Positions 1 to 8,747 are shown, counted from the stretch's first letter. The stretch is 64,000 bases of DNA from Methylomonas sp. (GCF_023228165.1 NZ_JALOBS010000016.1:57330-121329); one strand, 5' to 3'. The notes: generated by a model not told the origin, from the letters alone. A program made the numbers and translations.

Positions 1-90
1 ACCCAGCCTACAAAACTACAAAATATCGTTGTTATACCAAAATAACCGTTGGAGTAATTCCATTCCCGTTATGCCGCGCAGGATTAAAGC

Positions 91-205
91 GGCATCCGGG
101 TGTCTTTTCTTTTGGTTTCTTTTCTTTGGACAAGCAAAGAAAAGAAACCCGCCCGCCGGTGCGGGAACCGGCATTAAAACAATCCGTCGCGATAGCGACA
201 CAAAA
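91..205. repeat. Partial copy of a hairpin-rich dispersed repeat
   Basis: This stretch aligns with the right half of the 212-bp element at 4216-4427. It contains a 15-bp perfect hairpin (114-128 pairs with 135-149, loop GACAAG) and ends in the same CGCGATAGCGA-type sequence. Two base pairs of the stem differ from the other copy, and both arms change together so pairing is kept. It lies downstream of hypB. No protein is supported here. Confidence 0.75.
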
Positions 206-248
206 CTATTGCCAAGACCATTTTAATTTGCCCTCACCCTCACCCTAG

Positions 249-269
249 CCCTCTCCCAAGGGGAGAGGG
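249..269. repeat. REP-like palindrome
   Basis: Nine-base arms CCCTCTCCC and GGGAGAGGG with loop AAG, preceded by CCCTCACCCT repeats. It lies 23 bases beyond the hypB stop, so it could end transcription or protect the 3' end of the hydrogenase mRNA. Similar units lie at 4469, 15512 and 34235. Confidence 0.7.
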
Positions 270-291
270 GAGCGTACACCATAAAATTCAA

Positions 292-1104
292 TCAAGCATA
301 CTCAATCCGTTGTAACTCCAACTCTGCCCGCAACCACTTCAACCAACTCTCCATGCCTTCGCCGGTCTTGGCCGACAACGACAATACCTTAATTCTTGGA
401 TTCACCTGTTTCGCATAACGGATGCATTCCGCGCTGTCGAAATCCAGATACGGCAGCAGGTCGGTTTTGTTCAAGATCATCAAATCGGCGGCATGGAACA
501 TGTCCGGGTATTTGATGGGTTTGTCTTCGCCTTCGGTGACCGACAGGATCACCACTTTATGCGCCTCGCCCAAATCAAAAGCCGACGGGCAGACCAGATT
601 GCCGACGTTTTCGATAAACAGCAGGCTGTGGTTGGGCAGATTCAAGCTTTCCAAGGCGTGACCAACCCGATGCGCGTCCAGATGACAGCCTTTGCCGGTA
701 TTTATTTGCAAAGCCGGCACGCCGGTGGCGCGGATGCGGTCGGCGTCGCGGGCGGTTTGCTGGTCGCCTTCGATCACGCCGATGGCATATTCCTCCTTCA
801 AACGGCTGATGGTTTCGGTCAGCAACGTGGTTTTGCCTGAGCCGGGGCTGGAAACCAGATTCAAGGCCAGCATGCCGCGCTGGCTAAAATAGTGGCGATT
901 TTCGTCGGCATAGCGATTGTTTTTGGCCAGGATGTCCTGCTCGATTTGCACCATGCGCGCCTGGGTTAAGCCCGGTGCGTGCGCGTGTTCGGCGCCGTGG
1001 CTGTGGTCATGGTCATGATGATGGTGGTCGTGGCTATGATCGTGCTCGTGTTGTTCGTCGTGCGAGTGGGTAAGGCCCTCGCCGCAGCCGCAGATGCCGC
1101 ACAT
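292..1104 (-). CDS. hypB: Hydrogenase nickel incorporation GTPase HypB
   Basis: HypB is the GTPase and metallochaperone that delivers nickel to the [NiFe] hydrogenase large subunit, working with HypA in the cytoplasm. The 270-residue protein starts with a Cys motif (C2, C5, C7) followed by a His-rich nickel-storage stretch (about residues 13-42). A P-loop GSGKTT lies near residue 88 and NKTD, the guanine-specificity motif, is also present. The start overlaps the hypA stop, so the two are translationally coupled. It is the last gene of the hup-hyp operon in this window; hypC, hypD, hypE and hypF are not seen and must be elsewhere. The His-rich tail implies nickel storage as well as delivery. 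Confidence 0.97.
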   Translation of the reverse strand: MCGICGCGEGLTHSHDEQHEHDHSHDHHHHDHDHSHGAEHAHAPGLTQARMVQIEQDILAKNNRYADENRHYFSQRGMLALNLVSSPGSGKTTLLTETISRLKEEYAIGVIEGDQQTARDADRIRATGVPALQINTGKGCHLDAHRVGHALESLNLPNHSLLFIENVGNLVCPSAFDLGEAHKVVILSVTEGEDKPIKYPDMFHAADLMILNKTDLLPYLDFDSAECIRYAKQVNPRIKVLSLSAKTGEGMESWLKWLRAELELQRIEYA

Positions 1105-1445
1105 TATTCAACCTCCAGTTCTTTAATTCGCATTTGATCGCCGCCGTTTATTTGTAATTGATGACTGCCGCACAGCGGGCATTCGTCATAAAGCTGCTGC
1201 ACGACTACATTTTTAGCACATGGCAGGCACCAGGCCTGGCCGGGTATATCGATAATTTCCAGCCTGGCCTGATCGGCCAAGGAGTTTTTAACCACAAGTT
1301 CGAAACTAAACCGCAAGGCCTCAATCTCCACGCCGGCTAAGGCACCGATTTCCAGCCACACTGTTTTCACCTTGCTGTAGTGTTGCACGGCGGCTTGTTG
1401 TTCCAGGGTTTGCAGAATGCTTTCACACAGCGACATTTCATGCAT
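1104..1445 (-). CDS. hypA: Hydrogenase maturation nickel chaperone HypA
   Basis: HypA passes nickel to the hydrogenase large subunit together with HypB. The 113-residue length is normal. The N-terminus begins MHEMSL, whose His2 is the known nickel ligand. Two CxxC pairs (CLPC and CPLC) form the structural zinc site in the second half. It overlaps hupK upstream by 8 bases and hypB downstream by 1 base, consistent with one polycistronic message. Confidence 0.97.
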   Translation of the reverse strand: MHEMSLCESILQTLEQQAAVQHYSKVKTVWLEIGALAGVEIEALRFSFELVVKNSLADQARLEIIDIPGQAWCLPCAKNVVVQQLYDECPLCGSHQLQINGGDQMRIKELEVE

Positions 1446-2625
1446 GGACTTCTACCTCATCAACTTGTTCCATCAAGGTTAAACGGTATGTTACGCAAGG
1501 ATCAATCGCGTTGATCAATAGCGCCGCCTGGCGTTGCAAGTCTTCGACGGTATCAGCCCGTAAATTTTGCAAGCCTTGCGTAACCACGCCGCCGGGATGA
1601 AAATTCCATTCGGTTGGGGCGACAATAGCGTAATCGTACACGCGTCCGTGCCGTAACGCCAGACGATGAATCAGCAGGCCGCGCGCCGCGGCGACTTGCG
1701 CCAGACCGACGCCCTCATGGCCGAAATGGCTGCCGGAAGCTGGGGTTTTGCTGATCAGTTTGTCTAAAATGCCGGCCACTTCCAATAAACTTGCCGTCAA
1801 ACGCACCAGCAAGCCGTTGCCGTAGTGGCCGCTTAATGCCGCCAACAAGGGATGGGTGCATTGCCGGTTCAATGGCGTGACTTCCCAGCATTGGTTTTGC
1901 CAGTGTGGAAACCGGCTGAATTGACCCAGGTCGACCTGTTGCCACTCGGCATGCAGGCGCTCGCAATTGATGGCTGGCAAACACATCACAGCATTGTTGC
2001 CGGCGGCTTCCCAGTCGCGGTGATATACATAAGCAAGCAAGCGGGCGGGCAGGGCGGAGTTTTGCGAGATCCAGTCGCCCAACTGCGCTTCGCTGCTTAG
2101 CGACAAAAATTGTTGCAGACGGTTGCCAAACAGGCAGCCGTCTATCAGTCCAGTCAACTCATTAATGAGTTGTAACAGTCGATTAAAATCCAGCTCGCCA
2201 CGCAGACGGCTATGTAATGTGAAGGCATCGCCGTCCTCAAACAGCAGTTGTTTAAATCGGGTGTCGAATTTAAGTAAGGCCGCCAGCGCGGTTTTGTCGG
2301 CGGGCAAATCCACGAAGCCCGACCAATCCAATCCCATGCGCCAGACATGTTCGCGCAAGATTTCCATATCGACCAACAGCTCCCTGGCCCGGTCCGCCTC
2401 TACGGGAGCCGGCAGGCCAAGCGCGGCTCGGCAAGCCAGTAGGGCCGCGTAGGCTTGGGCGTTGCCGCACACGCTGAACAGCAGGGGCAGTTGTTCCAAC
2501 AGTTGTTCCGGCGTCTTGCCGATCAAGACCCGAGCCGCTTGGGGGCGGCGCAAATCGATGTTAACCCGCCGGGCGCGGCCATGGTGATGCGCGAGTCTAA
2601 TGTCGATTTCGCCGCCGGCCGCCAC
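1438..2625 (-). CDS. hupK: Hydrogenase expression/formation protein HupK
   Basis: A 395-residue protein starting at GTG, directly after the hupJ stop. Its position, a large-subunit-like fold pattern and a C-terminal DPC motif match HupK, a scaffold thought to help assemble the NiFe(CN)2CO cofactor before transfer to HupL. The N-terminal CxxC of true large subunits is reduced to a single Cys (FSVCGNAQ), so it is not an enzyme subunit. HupK proteins diverge widely; the call rests largely on context between hupJ and hypA. Confidence 0.8.
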   Translation of the reverse strand: MAAGGEIDIRLAHHHGRARRVNIDLRRPQAARVLIGKTPEQLLEQLPLLFSVCGNAQAYAALLACRAALGLPAPVEADRARELLVDMEILREHVWRMGLDWSGFVDLPADKTALAALLKFDTRFKQLLFEDGDAFTLHSRLRGELDFNRLLQLINELTGLIDGCLFGNRLQQFLSLSSEAQLGDWISQNSALPARLLAYVYHRDWEAAGNNAVMCLPAINCERLHAEWQQVDLGQFSRFPHWQNQCWEVTPLNRQCTHPLLAALSGHYGNGLLVRLTASLLEVAGILDKLISKTPASGSHFGHEGVGLAQVAAARGLLIHRLALRHGRVYDYAIVAPTEWNFHPGGVVTQGLQNLRADTVEDLQRQAALLINAIDPCVTYRLTLMEQVDEVEVHA

Positions 2626-3087
2626 TTATACGTTTCCTAACTGGCCGCGCAATAAATCCCGTCGGCTGACGGCACGGGGTGCCGGCCTGGTCAGTAACCC
2701 TTGCCAAGCCGATTGGGCGGCGGCGATTGCCGAGCCCTGATCGATAAATTGGAACATCGGCGAAAACAGCGAACATTGGGCGTATATACCCAGCCGGGTT
2801 TCTTGAGCGACCGTAAAGATAAAATTGCCGGCCGGAAAGCTCTGTTCGAACTGGTTCCCCGCCGACAATTCCAGCCAGGGATTATTCTTATCGGGCAGTA
2901 TCAGCAAATTCATAAACCATGGCGTCACCAGCACACCCGGCCAAAGGTCGCCGAATCGTTCGAAACCGATGGCGTGCACCGACAGCAGTGGATTGACCAC
3001 AGGCAGGCCGCGCATACGCGTCGCCAGTATCTGGTTAAAAGTGGCTTCCAAGGCGGATTTGATTTGCTCGCTATCCAGCCACGGCAT
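2626..3087 (-). CDS. hupJ: [NiFe]-hydrogenase assembly chaperone HupJ/HybE
   Basis: A 153-residue HybE-family chaperone. Members bind the hydrogenase precursor and help coordinate Tat export and cofactor insertion. I chose the ATG at 3087, just past the hupI stop, over an upstream in-frame start at 3192 that would run through the hupI gene. The core GNFIFTVAQETRLGIYAQCS and SPMFQF segments are typical. It is packed between hupI and hupK with almost no spacing. Confidence 0.88.
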   Translation of the reverse strand: MPWLDSEQIKSALEATFNQILATRMRGLPVVNPLLSVHAIGFERFGDLWPGVLVTPWFMNLLILPDKNNPWLELSAGNQFEQSFPAGNFIFTVAQETRLGIYAQCSLFSPMFQFIDQGSAIAAAQSAWQGLLTRPAPRAVSRRDLLRGQLGNV

Positions 3088-3089
3088 AC

Positions 3090-3311
3090 TCAGGCGTCCA
3101 GTAACAGAAAATCCTGCTTCGCCGCGCCGCATTGCGGGCAAGACCAATAGCTGGGCAAGTCGGCGAATGCAGTGCCGGGCAGGATTTGCCAAACGCTGTC
3201 GCCGGCGGCGGGATCGTAAACATGCCAGCAGATTTTACATTCCAGTTTGGCCCGGTCCGGCAGGCTAGATGCATCGCCGCCGTAAGCACCAGCAAAGAAA
3301 GCATCGCTCAT
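3090..3311 (-). CDS. hupI: Rubredoxin-type protein HupI
   Basis: A 73-residue rubredoxin. Two Cys pairs (CKIC near residues 25-28 and CPQC near 58-61) bind one iron. HupI-type rubredoxins are found only in aerobic hydrogenase clusters and are thought to protect or deliver the FeS clusters of the small subunit when oxygen is present. The ATG at 3311 overlaps the hupH stop by 4 bases. It has a short N-terminal extension (about 20 residues) usual for HupI. Confidence 0.93.
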   Translation of the reverse strand: MSDAFFAGAYGGDASSLPDRAKLECKICWHVYDPAAGDSVWQILPGTAFADLPSYWSCPQCGAAKQDFLLLDA

Positions 3312-4156
3312 AGATAAACCTGCAGAATTTCCCGCAGACGTTGCCGGCTGTCGGCGATGTCTTCCGGCGATGCACAGGCCACGGTAGGTACCTGGCTGAC
3401 TTCCAGCGTGTTCAGAATCAAGCTGTCCTGAGAGTTGAAATACCGCACCCACCATACGAAACGGCTGCCGGTGGCGGTAATCCGGCAGTTGCCGTATCCG
3501 CGCGAAAGGATGGTGACCGGCCCCTGGCCCAGTCGTTGTTCCAGAAAGGCCAAATCCTGTTCGGTTTGCGGCAACAAGCTCAGGTTAATGACGTGCGGGT
3601 CCCGGTCTGGCTGATAAGCGTCGGTGTGAGCATTTAGTTCGGCCAGCAGCGGCGGCGCGTTCATCACCCCTTCCGGCAATGCGGCCCAGTCGGTATCGAT
3701 TTGCCGCGCGGCATCCGCAAACGCTATTTGGCTGATTTGATGCGGCATAATGCCGACTTCCAACGTATCGGAAACCATCTGCTGTTGGGCGTCCAGGCTT
3801 TGCAAGCGCCAAACCCCGGCCAGTACAGATTCCTGAATCCGCAGCGTTTGCGCACCTCGGCATATCGCGCTGACTTCGCCTTCGCCGATTAGTTCGTCGA
3901 CAAAGCGGCGGTTGGTTTCGTCCAGACCGGTCAAGTCTATGGCACGGCCGCTAGCAGGGTAACTGAGCAAGTCTTGTTCCAACTGCTGCAAAGTAGCTTT
4001 GGCCTGAGCCAGATTCGCGGCGTTCAGGTCGACTGAAATCTGCGGCATCCGGTAGATGAACATTTCTTCCGGCATTTGCAAGTAATCGAGTTCGACGCCG
4101 TCTTCTTCGGCGGGTTGACTGCCTTGGCCGAAAATTGGGAGGGTAATTGCTGTCAT
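3308..4156 (-). CDS. hupH: Hydrogenase expression/formation protein HupH (HyaF-like)
   Basis: A 282-residue HupH/HyaF-family protein, needed for maturation of the small subunit in aerobic conditions; its biochemical action is unknown. The C-terminal half (residues about 190-282) carries the conserved ILSRGYGNCRI and WWVRYFNSQ segments. It is preceded by a 396-bp gap holding a repeat element, the widest break inside the operon, so the distal genes may depend on readthrough or a second promoter. Confidence 0.9.
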   Translation of the reverse strand: MTAITLPIFGQGSQPAEEDGVELDYLQMPEEMFIYRMPQISVDLNAANLAQAKATLQQLEQDLLSYPASGRAIDLTGLDETNRRFVDELIGEGEVSAICRGAQTLRIQESVLAGVWRLQSLDAQQQMVSDTLEVGIMPHQISQIAFADAARQIDTDWAALPEGVMNAPPLLAELNAHTDAYQPDRDPHVINLSLLPQTEQDLAFLEQRLGQGPVTILSRGYGNCRITATGSRFVWWVRYFNSQDSLILNTLEVSQVPTVACASPEDIADSRQRLREILQVYL

Positions 4157-4215
4157 GTGTTTGGGCGTTGGCTATGGTTTTGGGTAGTTTGTTGGGTTTA
4201 TGGGTGTTTGTTTTA

Positions 4216-4427
4216 TTTGGTGTCGCTATCGCGGTTTGTTTGAATCGGGTTCTCGCACCCGAAGGCAAGTTTCTTTCTTTTGTTCCGCCAAAAGAAAGAA
4301 ACCAAAGAAAAGGCGGGATCCGGGTGTCGTTTCTTTTGGGTCCTTTTCTTTGGACAAGCAAAGAAAAGGACCTCGGCTGTCGGTCCGAGAACCGACATAA
4401 AAAACACATCGCGATAGCGATACCAAA
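4216..4427. repeat. 212-bp MITE-like element with 19-bp terminal inverted repeats
   Basis: The ends TTTGGTGTCGCTATCGCGG (4216-4234) and its near-complement at 4409-4427 match in 17 of 19 positions. Inside are a second inverted pair (GGTTCTCG 4248-4255 with CGAGAACC 4386-4393) and two hairpins: 4269-4282 with 4289-4302 (14 bp) and 4338-4352 with 4359-4373. No transposase is encoded, so it would be a non-autonomous element if mobile. It splits the hup operon between hupG and hupH. The remainder of the 4157-4552 gap holds only the palindrome at 4469-4488. Confidence 0.8.
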
Positions 4428-4468
4428 TTGTTAAAGAGCCTGTGAGGTTTGGATTCTCCTCACTCTAA

Positions 4469-4488
4469 CCCTCTCCAGCAGGAGAGGG
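4469..4488. repeat. REP-like palindrome
   Basis: Arms CCCTCTCC and GGAGAGGG separated by AGCA, in the hupG-hupH gap next to the 212-bp element. Same family as the units at 249, 15512 and 34235. Confidence 0.65.
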
Positions 4489-4552
4489 AACAAAGCTTCT
4501 GACCGAAAGATATCTTTCTGTTATAGCTAAAGTCCTACATCAGTACAGTGAA

Positions 4553-4972
4553 TCAAGCATGACCCCCGCACACCTTATCCAAATTAAACCCCGGCGGGTG
4601 TCCAGGCTTTAATGCCAAAATGCGGGCAAACTCCTGCCCGAATTCCTGCCAGTCCTTGATGCCGGTGATCACGCCCAGATATTCGCCGCGCCGCAAAAAC
4701 ACCAGCGCCGGCCAGGTGGTGAAGTGGAATCTGGCCTGCAGTTCTCGTTCGATGGAGCGATCGATCACCGCGCCTTGCAGTTGATTGCTGAACACTTTTA
4801 GCAGCTCCGGCAAGATTACCTGCACATCCTGACTTTCCGGAAATTGCAGCGGGTCGTTGCGGAAGAACAGCACTACGGTGTCGTGGCTGTAAACGAAGTT
4901 GTCGTAATTGTCGGCATCCAGCAAAGGCAGGCTAGGACGGGTAGCGGATATGTCTTGCGAGGGAATGCTCAT
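4553..4972 (-). CDS. hupG: Hydrogenase assembly chaperone HupG (HyaE-like, thioredoxin fold)
   Basis: A 139-residue HyaE/HupG protein. The family has a thioredoxin fold without the catalytic CxxC and binds the Tat signal of the hydrogenase small subunit before export. The TWPALVFLRRGEYLGVI segment (about residues 86-103) is the conserved thioredoxin-like strand with cis-Pro. The start overlaps the end of hupF by 4 bases (ATGA-type coupling). Confidence 0.9.
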   Translation of the reverse strand: MSIPSQDISATRPSLPLLDADNYDNFVYSHDTVVLFFRNDPLQFPESQDVQVILPELLKVFSNQLQGAVIDRSIERELQARFHFTTWPALVFLRRGEYLGVITGIKDWQEFGQEFARILALKPGHPPGFNLDKVCGGHA

Positions 4973-5265
4973 GATCGTAAATGCTCCGGTAGTTCAGGTT
5001 CCCGGTCGACCAGATCGGCGAACAAGTGATCGATATCGGTTTCGCCTTGCATGGCAAGGCGCATGGCTTCCAGCGCGTCGTTGATTTGGCGGGCTTTTTC
5101 GGGAGTGATGACTTCGCGGGCGGTGTTCAGAAACACTAACAACCAGCTGCCGGCGGGTTGTTCGCCGACCAGCATCATGTCGATCAGGCTGGTCTGGCCC
5201 CGGTAAACGCACAGAGCCGATTCGCCGCGCGTTTCGATCACCTGCATCGGGATACCGATACACAT
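4969..5265 (-). CDS. hupF: HypC/HupF-family hydrogenase maturation chaperone
   Basis: A 98-residue protein beginning MCIGIP, the HypC-family signature whose Cys2 carries the Fe(CN)2CO moiety and contacts the large subunit. At 98 residues it is longer than HypC and fits HupF, the paralogue that keeps HupL stable under oxygen. It lies between hupD and hupG, overlapping both by 1-4 bases. Confidence 0.92.
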   Translation of the reverse strand: MCIGIPMQVIETRGESALCVYRGQTSLIDMMLVGEQPAGSWLLVFLNTAREVITPEKARQINDALEAMRLAMQGETDIDHLFADLVDREPELPEHLRS

Positions 5266-5936
5266 CAGTATTTGCCTCGATAATCCACATCGACCTGCAG
5301 GCCGGGCATCTCGGATGGTGCTGGCGTACGTACCGCATGCAGTATGCGCCGGTCGCCGATGCGGCAGGCTTGCGTGGAAGAAGGGCGTTCCCGTTCGTAT
5401 CGCAGCATGTCCAAAGCCGGGTCGGTTAATTCGATAGCCGTATCGATAAAGGTCGGAGCGACGCCGAAATGCTGCAGATAGCTAAAAGCCGTGTCGATGG
5501 CGGGTTGAATTTGTGCCTTGACGCTATCCCGCAGGCTGCCGCCGTAATCCTCCAATTCTTCCGGTTGCACGCCGACCAGCAACAAATGTTTTGGGTATTG
5601 ACCCAACAGCTGCGCCGTTGCCAACACCTCTTGAAAGCCGGTTTGATGCAGGCTCATTTTTTTGGCGCCGAGAAAATTCGGTACGTCGTCGTTTTCGATA
5701 CATTTCAGGGTGGCGGCCGGCAGGCCGAAGTCGATGGCGTCGAACACCACCAACACGTTCGCCATCTGCACATGTTCAACCAAATATAGGCCTTGGGTAC
5801 CGCCGTCCAATACCGTGACATGGTCGGGAAACCGGTAGTTTTTTTGCAGCCGCTCAATCACGCGCCCCCCAAAGCCTTCGTCGGCCCATAACAGGTTGCC
5901 GATGCCGAGCAGCAGGATTTGCGGGGTTGCGTTCAT
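5265..5936 (-). CDS. hupD: Hydrogenase maturation protease HupD
   Basis: HupD cleaves the C-terminal tail of the HupL precursor after nickel insertion. Probable nickel-sensing residues are E20 (LWADEGFGG), an Asp in VVFDAIDFG (D65 or D68) and H96 (KKMSLHQTG). At 223 residues it is slightly longer than the usual 195-210, with a C-terminal tail of no clear function. The start overlaps the hupC stop by 4 bases. Confidence 0.95.
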   Translation of the reverse strand: MNATPQILLLGIGNLLWADEGFGGRVIERLQKNYRFPDHVTVLDGGTQGLYLVEHVQMANVLVVFDAIDFGLPAATLKCIENDDVPNFLGAKKMSLHQTGFQEVLATAQLLGQYPKHLLLVGVQPEELEDYGGSLRDSVKAQIQPAIDTAFSYLQHFGVAPTFIDTAIELTDPALDMLRYERERPSSTQACRIGDRRILHAVRTPAPSEMPGLQVDVDYRGKY

Positions 5937-6634
5937 GGTCGATGCGCGTCGTCTATGGGTTTGTCATCCTTGAATGTACGCCAGCCGTTGACTATGGTGG
6001 CGAGCATGCTTTGTCCCGACAGCTTGTCTTCCCGTATCGCCACGTAGACATGGATCAACACGAAGCAGACGATCAACCACATCACCAAATGGTGCCAGCT
6101 GTGCACGCTTTGGCTGTCGCCGAACAGCGGCAGCACCCAGCTACTGAACAGCGCCCATTGCCAACTGCCTTGTCCCTCGCCTTCGCCGTACAAGGCAAAG
6201 CCGGTGACGATCATGAACAAACTACCCCACACCAATACGAAATGCATGGCCAAGATGGCTAGCGGGTTGTGGCCGATGTAATGCCGGGGTGCCTTGGCTA
6301 TAAAGGCATACCAAAGCACTTCCTGGCGGACGCCGTCCCAGAAATGTGCGCTCAGCAACGGGGGTAAAAAGATTTGCCGGGCATGTGCGTTGCCGGCATA
6401 GGCCCAGTACAAACGTCCCAGCAAGCCGATCGCCAACAAATAACCGGCGGCGAAATGGCCGAAGCGGATATAACCCATCAGAAAATGTTCGGAGGCTTCG
6501 CCGCCGGGCGAGGGTAAGGGTGCGGCAATCAGATAGCCGGTCACCGCCAGCGCGACGATGGCCAAACCGTTCGGCGCATGCCAAATTCTGACCGGAGCTT
6601 CGTAGACATAGATGGGGGGCTTCGGCTGGCTCAT
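5933..6634 (-). CDS. hupC: Ni/Fe-hydrogenase b-type cytochrome subunit HupC
   Basis: The 233-residue integral membrane cytochrome b that anchors HupSL and passes electrons from H2 to quinone. Four hydrophobic segments and conserved heme-ligand histidines are visible: RIWHAPNGL near the N-terminus, RFGHFAAGY, and SWHHLVMW plus LIHVYVAIRED near the C-terminus. It overlaps hupD and the small upstream gene by 4 bases each, so the four reading frames are tightly coupled. Confidence 0.95.
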   Translation of the reverse strand: MSQPKPPIYVYEAPVRIWHAPNGLAIVALAVTGYLIAAPLPSPGGEASEHFLMGYIRFGHFAAGYLLAIGLLGRLYWAYAGNAHARQIFLPPLLSAHFWDGVRQEVLWYAFIAKAPRHYIGHNPLAILAMHFVLVWGSLFMIVTGFALYGEGEGQGSWQWALFSSWVLPLFGDSQSVHSWHHLVMWLIVCFVLIHVYVAIREDKLSGQSMLATIVNGWRTFKDDKPIDDAHRP

Positions 6635-6840
6635 TTGGCGCTCCGCCGTCCGCGCAGGACAAGCAGCAAGGCGGTCAACGGTGCCGCGATCAACAAGCCC
6701 GCCGCATAGGGCAACCAGTTTTGCGCGCTTAACATCAGATGCTCGAGGGCATGCGTCATGGCATCGGCGGCGGGGTGACTATGTGCTTCCGCCTGGCTGG
6801 CCAGCAACATGAAAACGGTTATCACTATAAATCTATGCAT
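6631..6840 (-). CDS. Small HupE-like membrane protein
   Basis: A 69-residue protein between hupL and hupC. I chose the ATG at 6840, which follows a GGAGAAAAA ribosome site, rather than the in-frame ATG at 6867. It has a signal peptide (cut likely after ASQAEA), then an HSHP motif, two further His, a single transmembrane helix and a basic tail. HupE of other hydrogenase operons is a larger nickel permease that also starts with His motifs after a signal peptide. This may be a reduced relative or an unrelated small subunit; only the position and the His motif support the link. Confidence 0.7.
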   Translation of the reverse strand: MHRFIVITVFMLLASQAEAHSHPAADAMTHALEHLMLSAQNWLPYAAGLLIAAPLTALLLVLRGRRSAK

Positions 6841-6950
6841 TTTTTCTCCCATGGCCGCTCGGGCCAATATGAGTCTGGCAAACGGTTGATTGCCCCGGAA
6901 GTGCCCGATTTTTCTGTCGCTGCATCAGGCTTAATCCGGGTTACATTTTT

Positions 6951-8747
6951 TTATCGTACCTTGACGCTGGTTAATTCGGTGCCGTCCGGGCTGATCACAT
7001 GCGTGGAACACGCCAGGCAGGGGTCGAAACTGTGCAGGGTGCGTAAAATTTCCACGGGTTCTTCCGGGCGTTCCACTTTGGTATTCATCAGCGCGGCTTC
7101 GAAAGCGCCGATGTTGCCTTGCTGGTCGCGCGGCGAACCGTTCCAGGTGGTCGGCACCACGCATTGGTAATTGGCGATTTTGCTGTCTTCTATCTTCAGC
7201 CAGTGACCCAAGGCGCCGCGCGGGGCTTCGGTAAAGCCGACGCCCTTGACGCTGCTCGGCCAAGTTTCGGGGTCCCAGCGCTCGACGTTGGCGGTAGCCA
7301 GATCGCCGGCCTTGATGTTGGCGATCATTTTGTCCATGAAGTAGCGCATTTTACCGGCCGCCCATTGCGCTTCCAGGCCGCGGGCGGCGGTTCTGCCCAA
7401 GGTCGAGAACAAGGCGCTGACCGGTACGTCCAGGGTTTTCAAGACGAAATTGATTTGTTCGGTGATTTCCTTATTGCCTTGGGCGTACCCCACCACATAG
7501 CGTGCCAACGGGCCGACTTCCATGGCATGGCCGCGCCAACGCGGCGCCTTGATCCAGGAGTATTTGGCCGCTTCGTCCAGCTCTTTAATATGCGTTCGGT
7601 CGCCCTTGGTATTGGGGCCGATTTTATAGTTGGGTTCGGTAATGCCGTCCCAGGGATGCAGGCCAATCGCTTCGTCCGGGTAGCTGTACCAGGAATGCGG
7701 CACGAATTCCTTGATTTGCTCGGGATCGGTCAGGTCGACTTCATGCACTTTTGTCAAATCGCCGTTGATGATGGCGCCGCGCGGCATCAACAAATTAGAC
7801 GCCGAATAGTCGTTGGCCTTGTCGGGAATGTCGCCGTAGGCTAACAAGCTGGTTCCGGACAAACCGCCGCCGTACATCCAGCCTTTGTAGAACTGGGCAA
7901 TCGCCAATAAATCCGGAATGTAAACTTGGTCGATGAAGGTGATGGTGCGGTCGATAATCGACGAAACTAAATTAAGCCGCTCCATATTGATGGCACCCAC
8001 CGCGCCGATGCCGTCGATATTGATCGCGCACGGCACCCCGCCCACCAGCCAGTTCGGATGCGGGTCCTTGCCGCCGAACACGGTGCGGATTTTCATGATG
8101 TCTTTTTGAAAATCCAGTGCCTCCAGATAATGGGTGACCGCCAGCAAGTCGGCTTCCGGCGGCAGTAAATAGGCCGGGTTGGTCCAGTAACCGTTTTTGA
8201 ACGGGCCTAGCTGGCCGGATTCCACGAACTTTTTCAAACGGTTTTGGGTGTCGCGAAAATAGCCCGGCGAGGATTTTGGGTGGCTAGGCGAAATCTGCTG
8301 TTGCAAGGCCGAGGTGGCGTTGGGGTCGGCTTTTAAAGCGTTAACCGGATTGACCCAATCCAAGGCATGCAGGTGATAAAAATGCACCAAGTGATCGTGG
8401 GCCTGCAAGCTGAGTTGCATGATATTACGGATCGAGTTGGCGTTTTCCGGGATCTTGATGTTCAGCGCGTCCTCGACCGCCCGTACCGAAGTCAAGGCAT
8501 GGGTGCCGGTGCAAACGCCGCAGATGCGTTGCACGAAGGCCCAGGCGTCGCGCGGGTCGCGGCCTTTTAAAATCACTTCCAGGCCGCGCCACATGGTGCC
8601 GCTGGATATGGCGTTACGGATGATGTTGTCCTCGTCTATATTGACTTCGCAACGCATGTGGCCTTCGATACGGGTGACCGGGTCGACCACCACGCGGCGG
8701 CCGGCATCGTTTAAATGAAAACCGTTGGGGGTGTTTCTGACTGTCAT
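6951..8747 (-). CDS. hupL: Uptake [NiFe] hydrogenase large subunit
   Basis: The 598-residue catalytic subunit of a group 1 membrane-bound hydrogenase, oxidising H2. The nickel ligands are visible in RICGVCTGTH near the N-terminus and DPCLACSTH at the C-terminus; the latter is followed by 15 residues starting VISPDG that HupD would remove after the His. It overlaps hupS at its start codon. A 110-bp spacer follows before the next gene. Length and motifs fit a periplasm-facing aerobic hydrogenase. Confidence 0.98.
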   Translation of the reverse strand: MTVRNTPNGFHLNDAGRRVVVDPVTRIEGHMRCEVNIDEDNIIRNAISSGTMWRGLEVILKGRDPRDAWAFVQRICGVCTGTHALTSVRAVEDALNIKIPENANSIRNIMQLSLQAHDHLVHFYHLHALDWVNPVNALKADPNATSALQQQISPSHPKSSPGYFRDTQNRLKKFVESGQLGPFKNGYWTNPAYLLPPEADLLAVTHYLEALDFQKDIMKIRTVFGGKDPHPNWLVGGVPCAINIDGIGAVGAINMERLNLVSSIIDRTITFIDQVYIPDLLAIAQFYKGWMYGGGLSGTSLLAYGDIPDKANDYSASNLLMPRGAIINGDLTKVHEVDLTDPEQIKEFVPHSWYSYPDEAIGLHPWDGITEPNYKIGPNTKGDRTHIKELDEAAKYSWIKAPRWRGHAMEVGPLARYVVGYAQGNKEITEQINFVLKTLDVPVSALFSTLGRTAARGLEAQWAAGKMRYFMDKMIANIKAGDLATANVERWDPETWPSSVKGVGFTEAPRGALGHWLKIEDSKIANYQCVVPTTWNGSPRDQQGNIGAFEAALMNTKVERPEEPVEILRTLHSFDPCLACSTHVISPDGTELTSVKVR

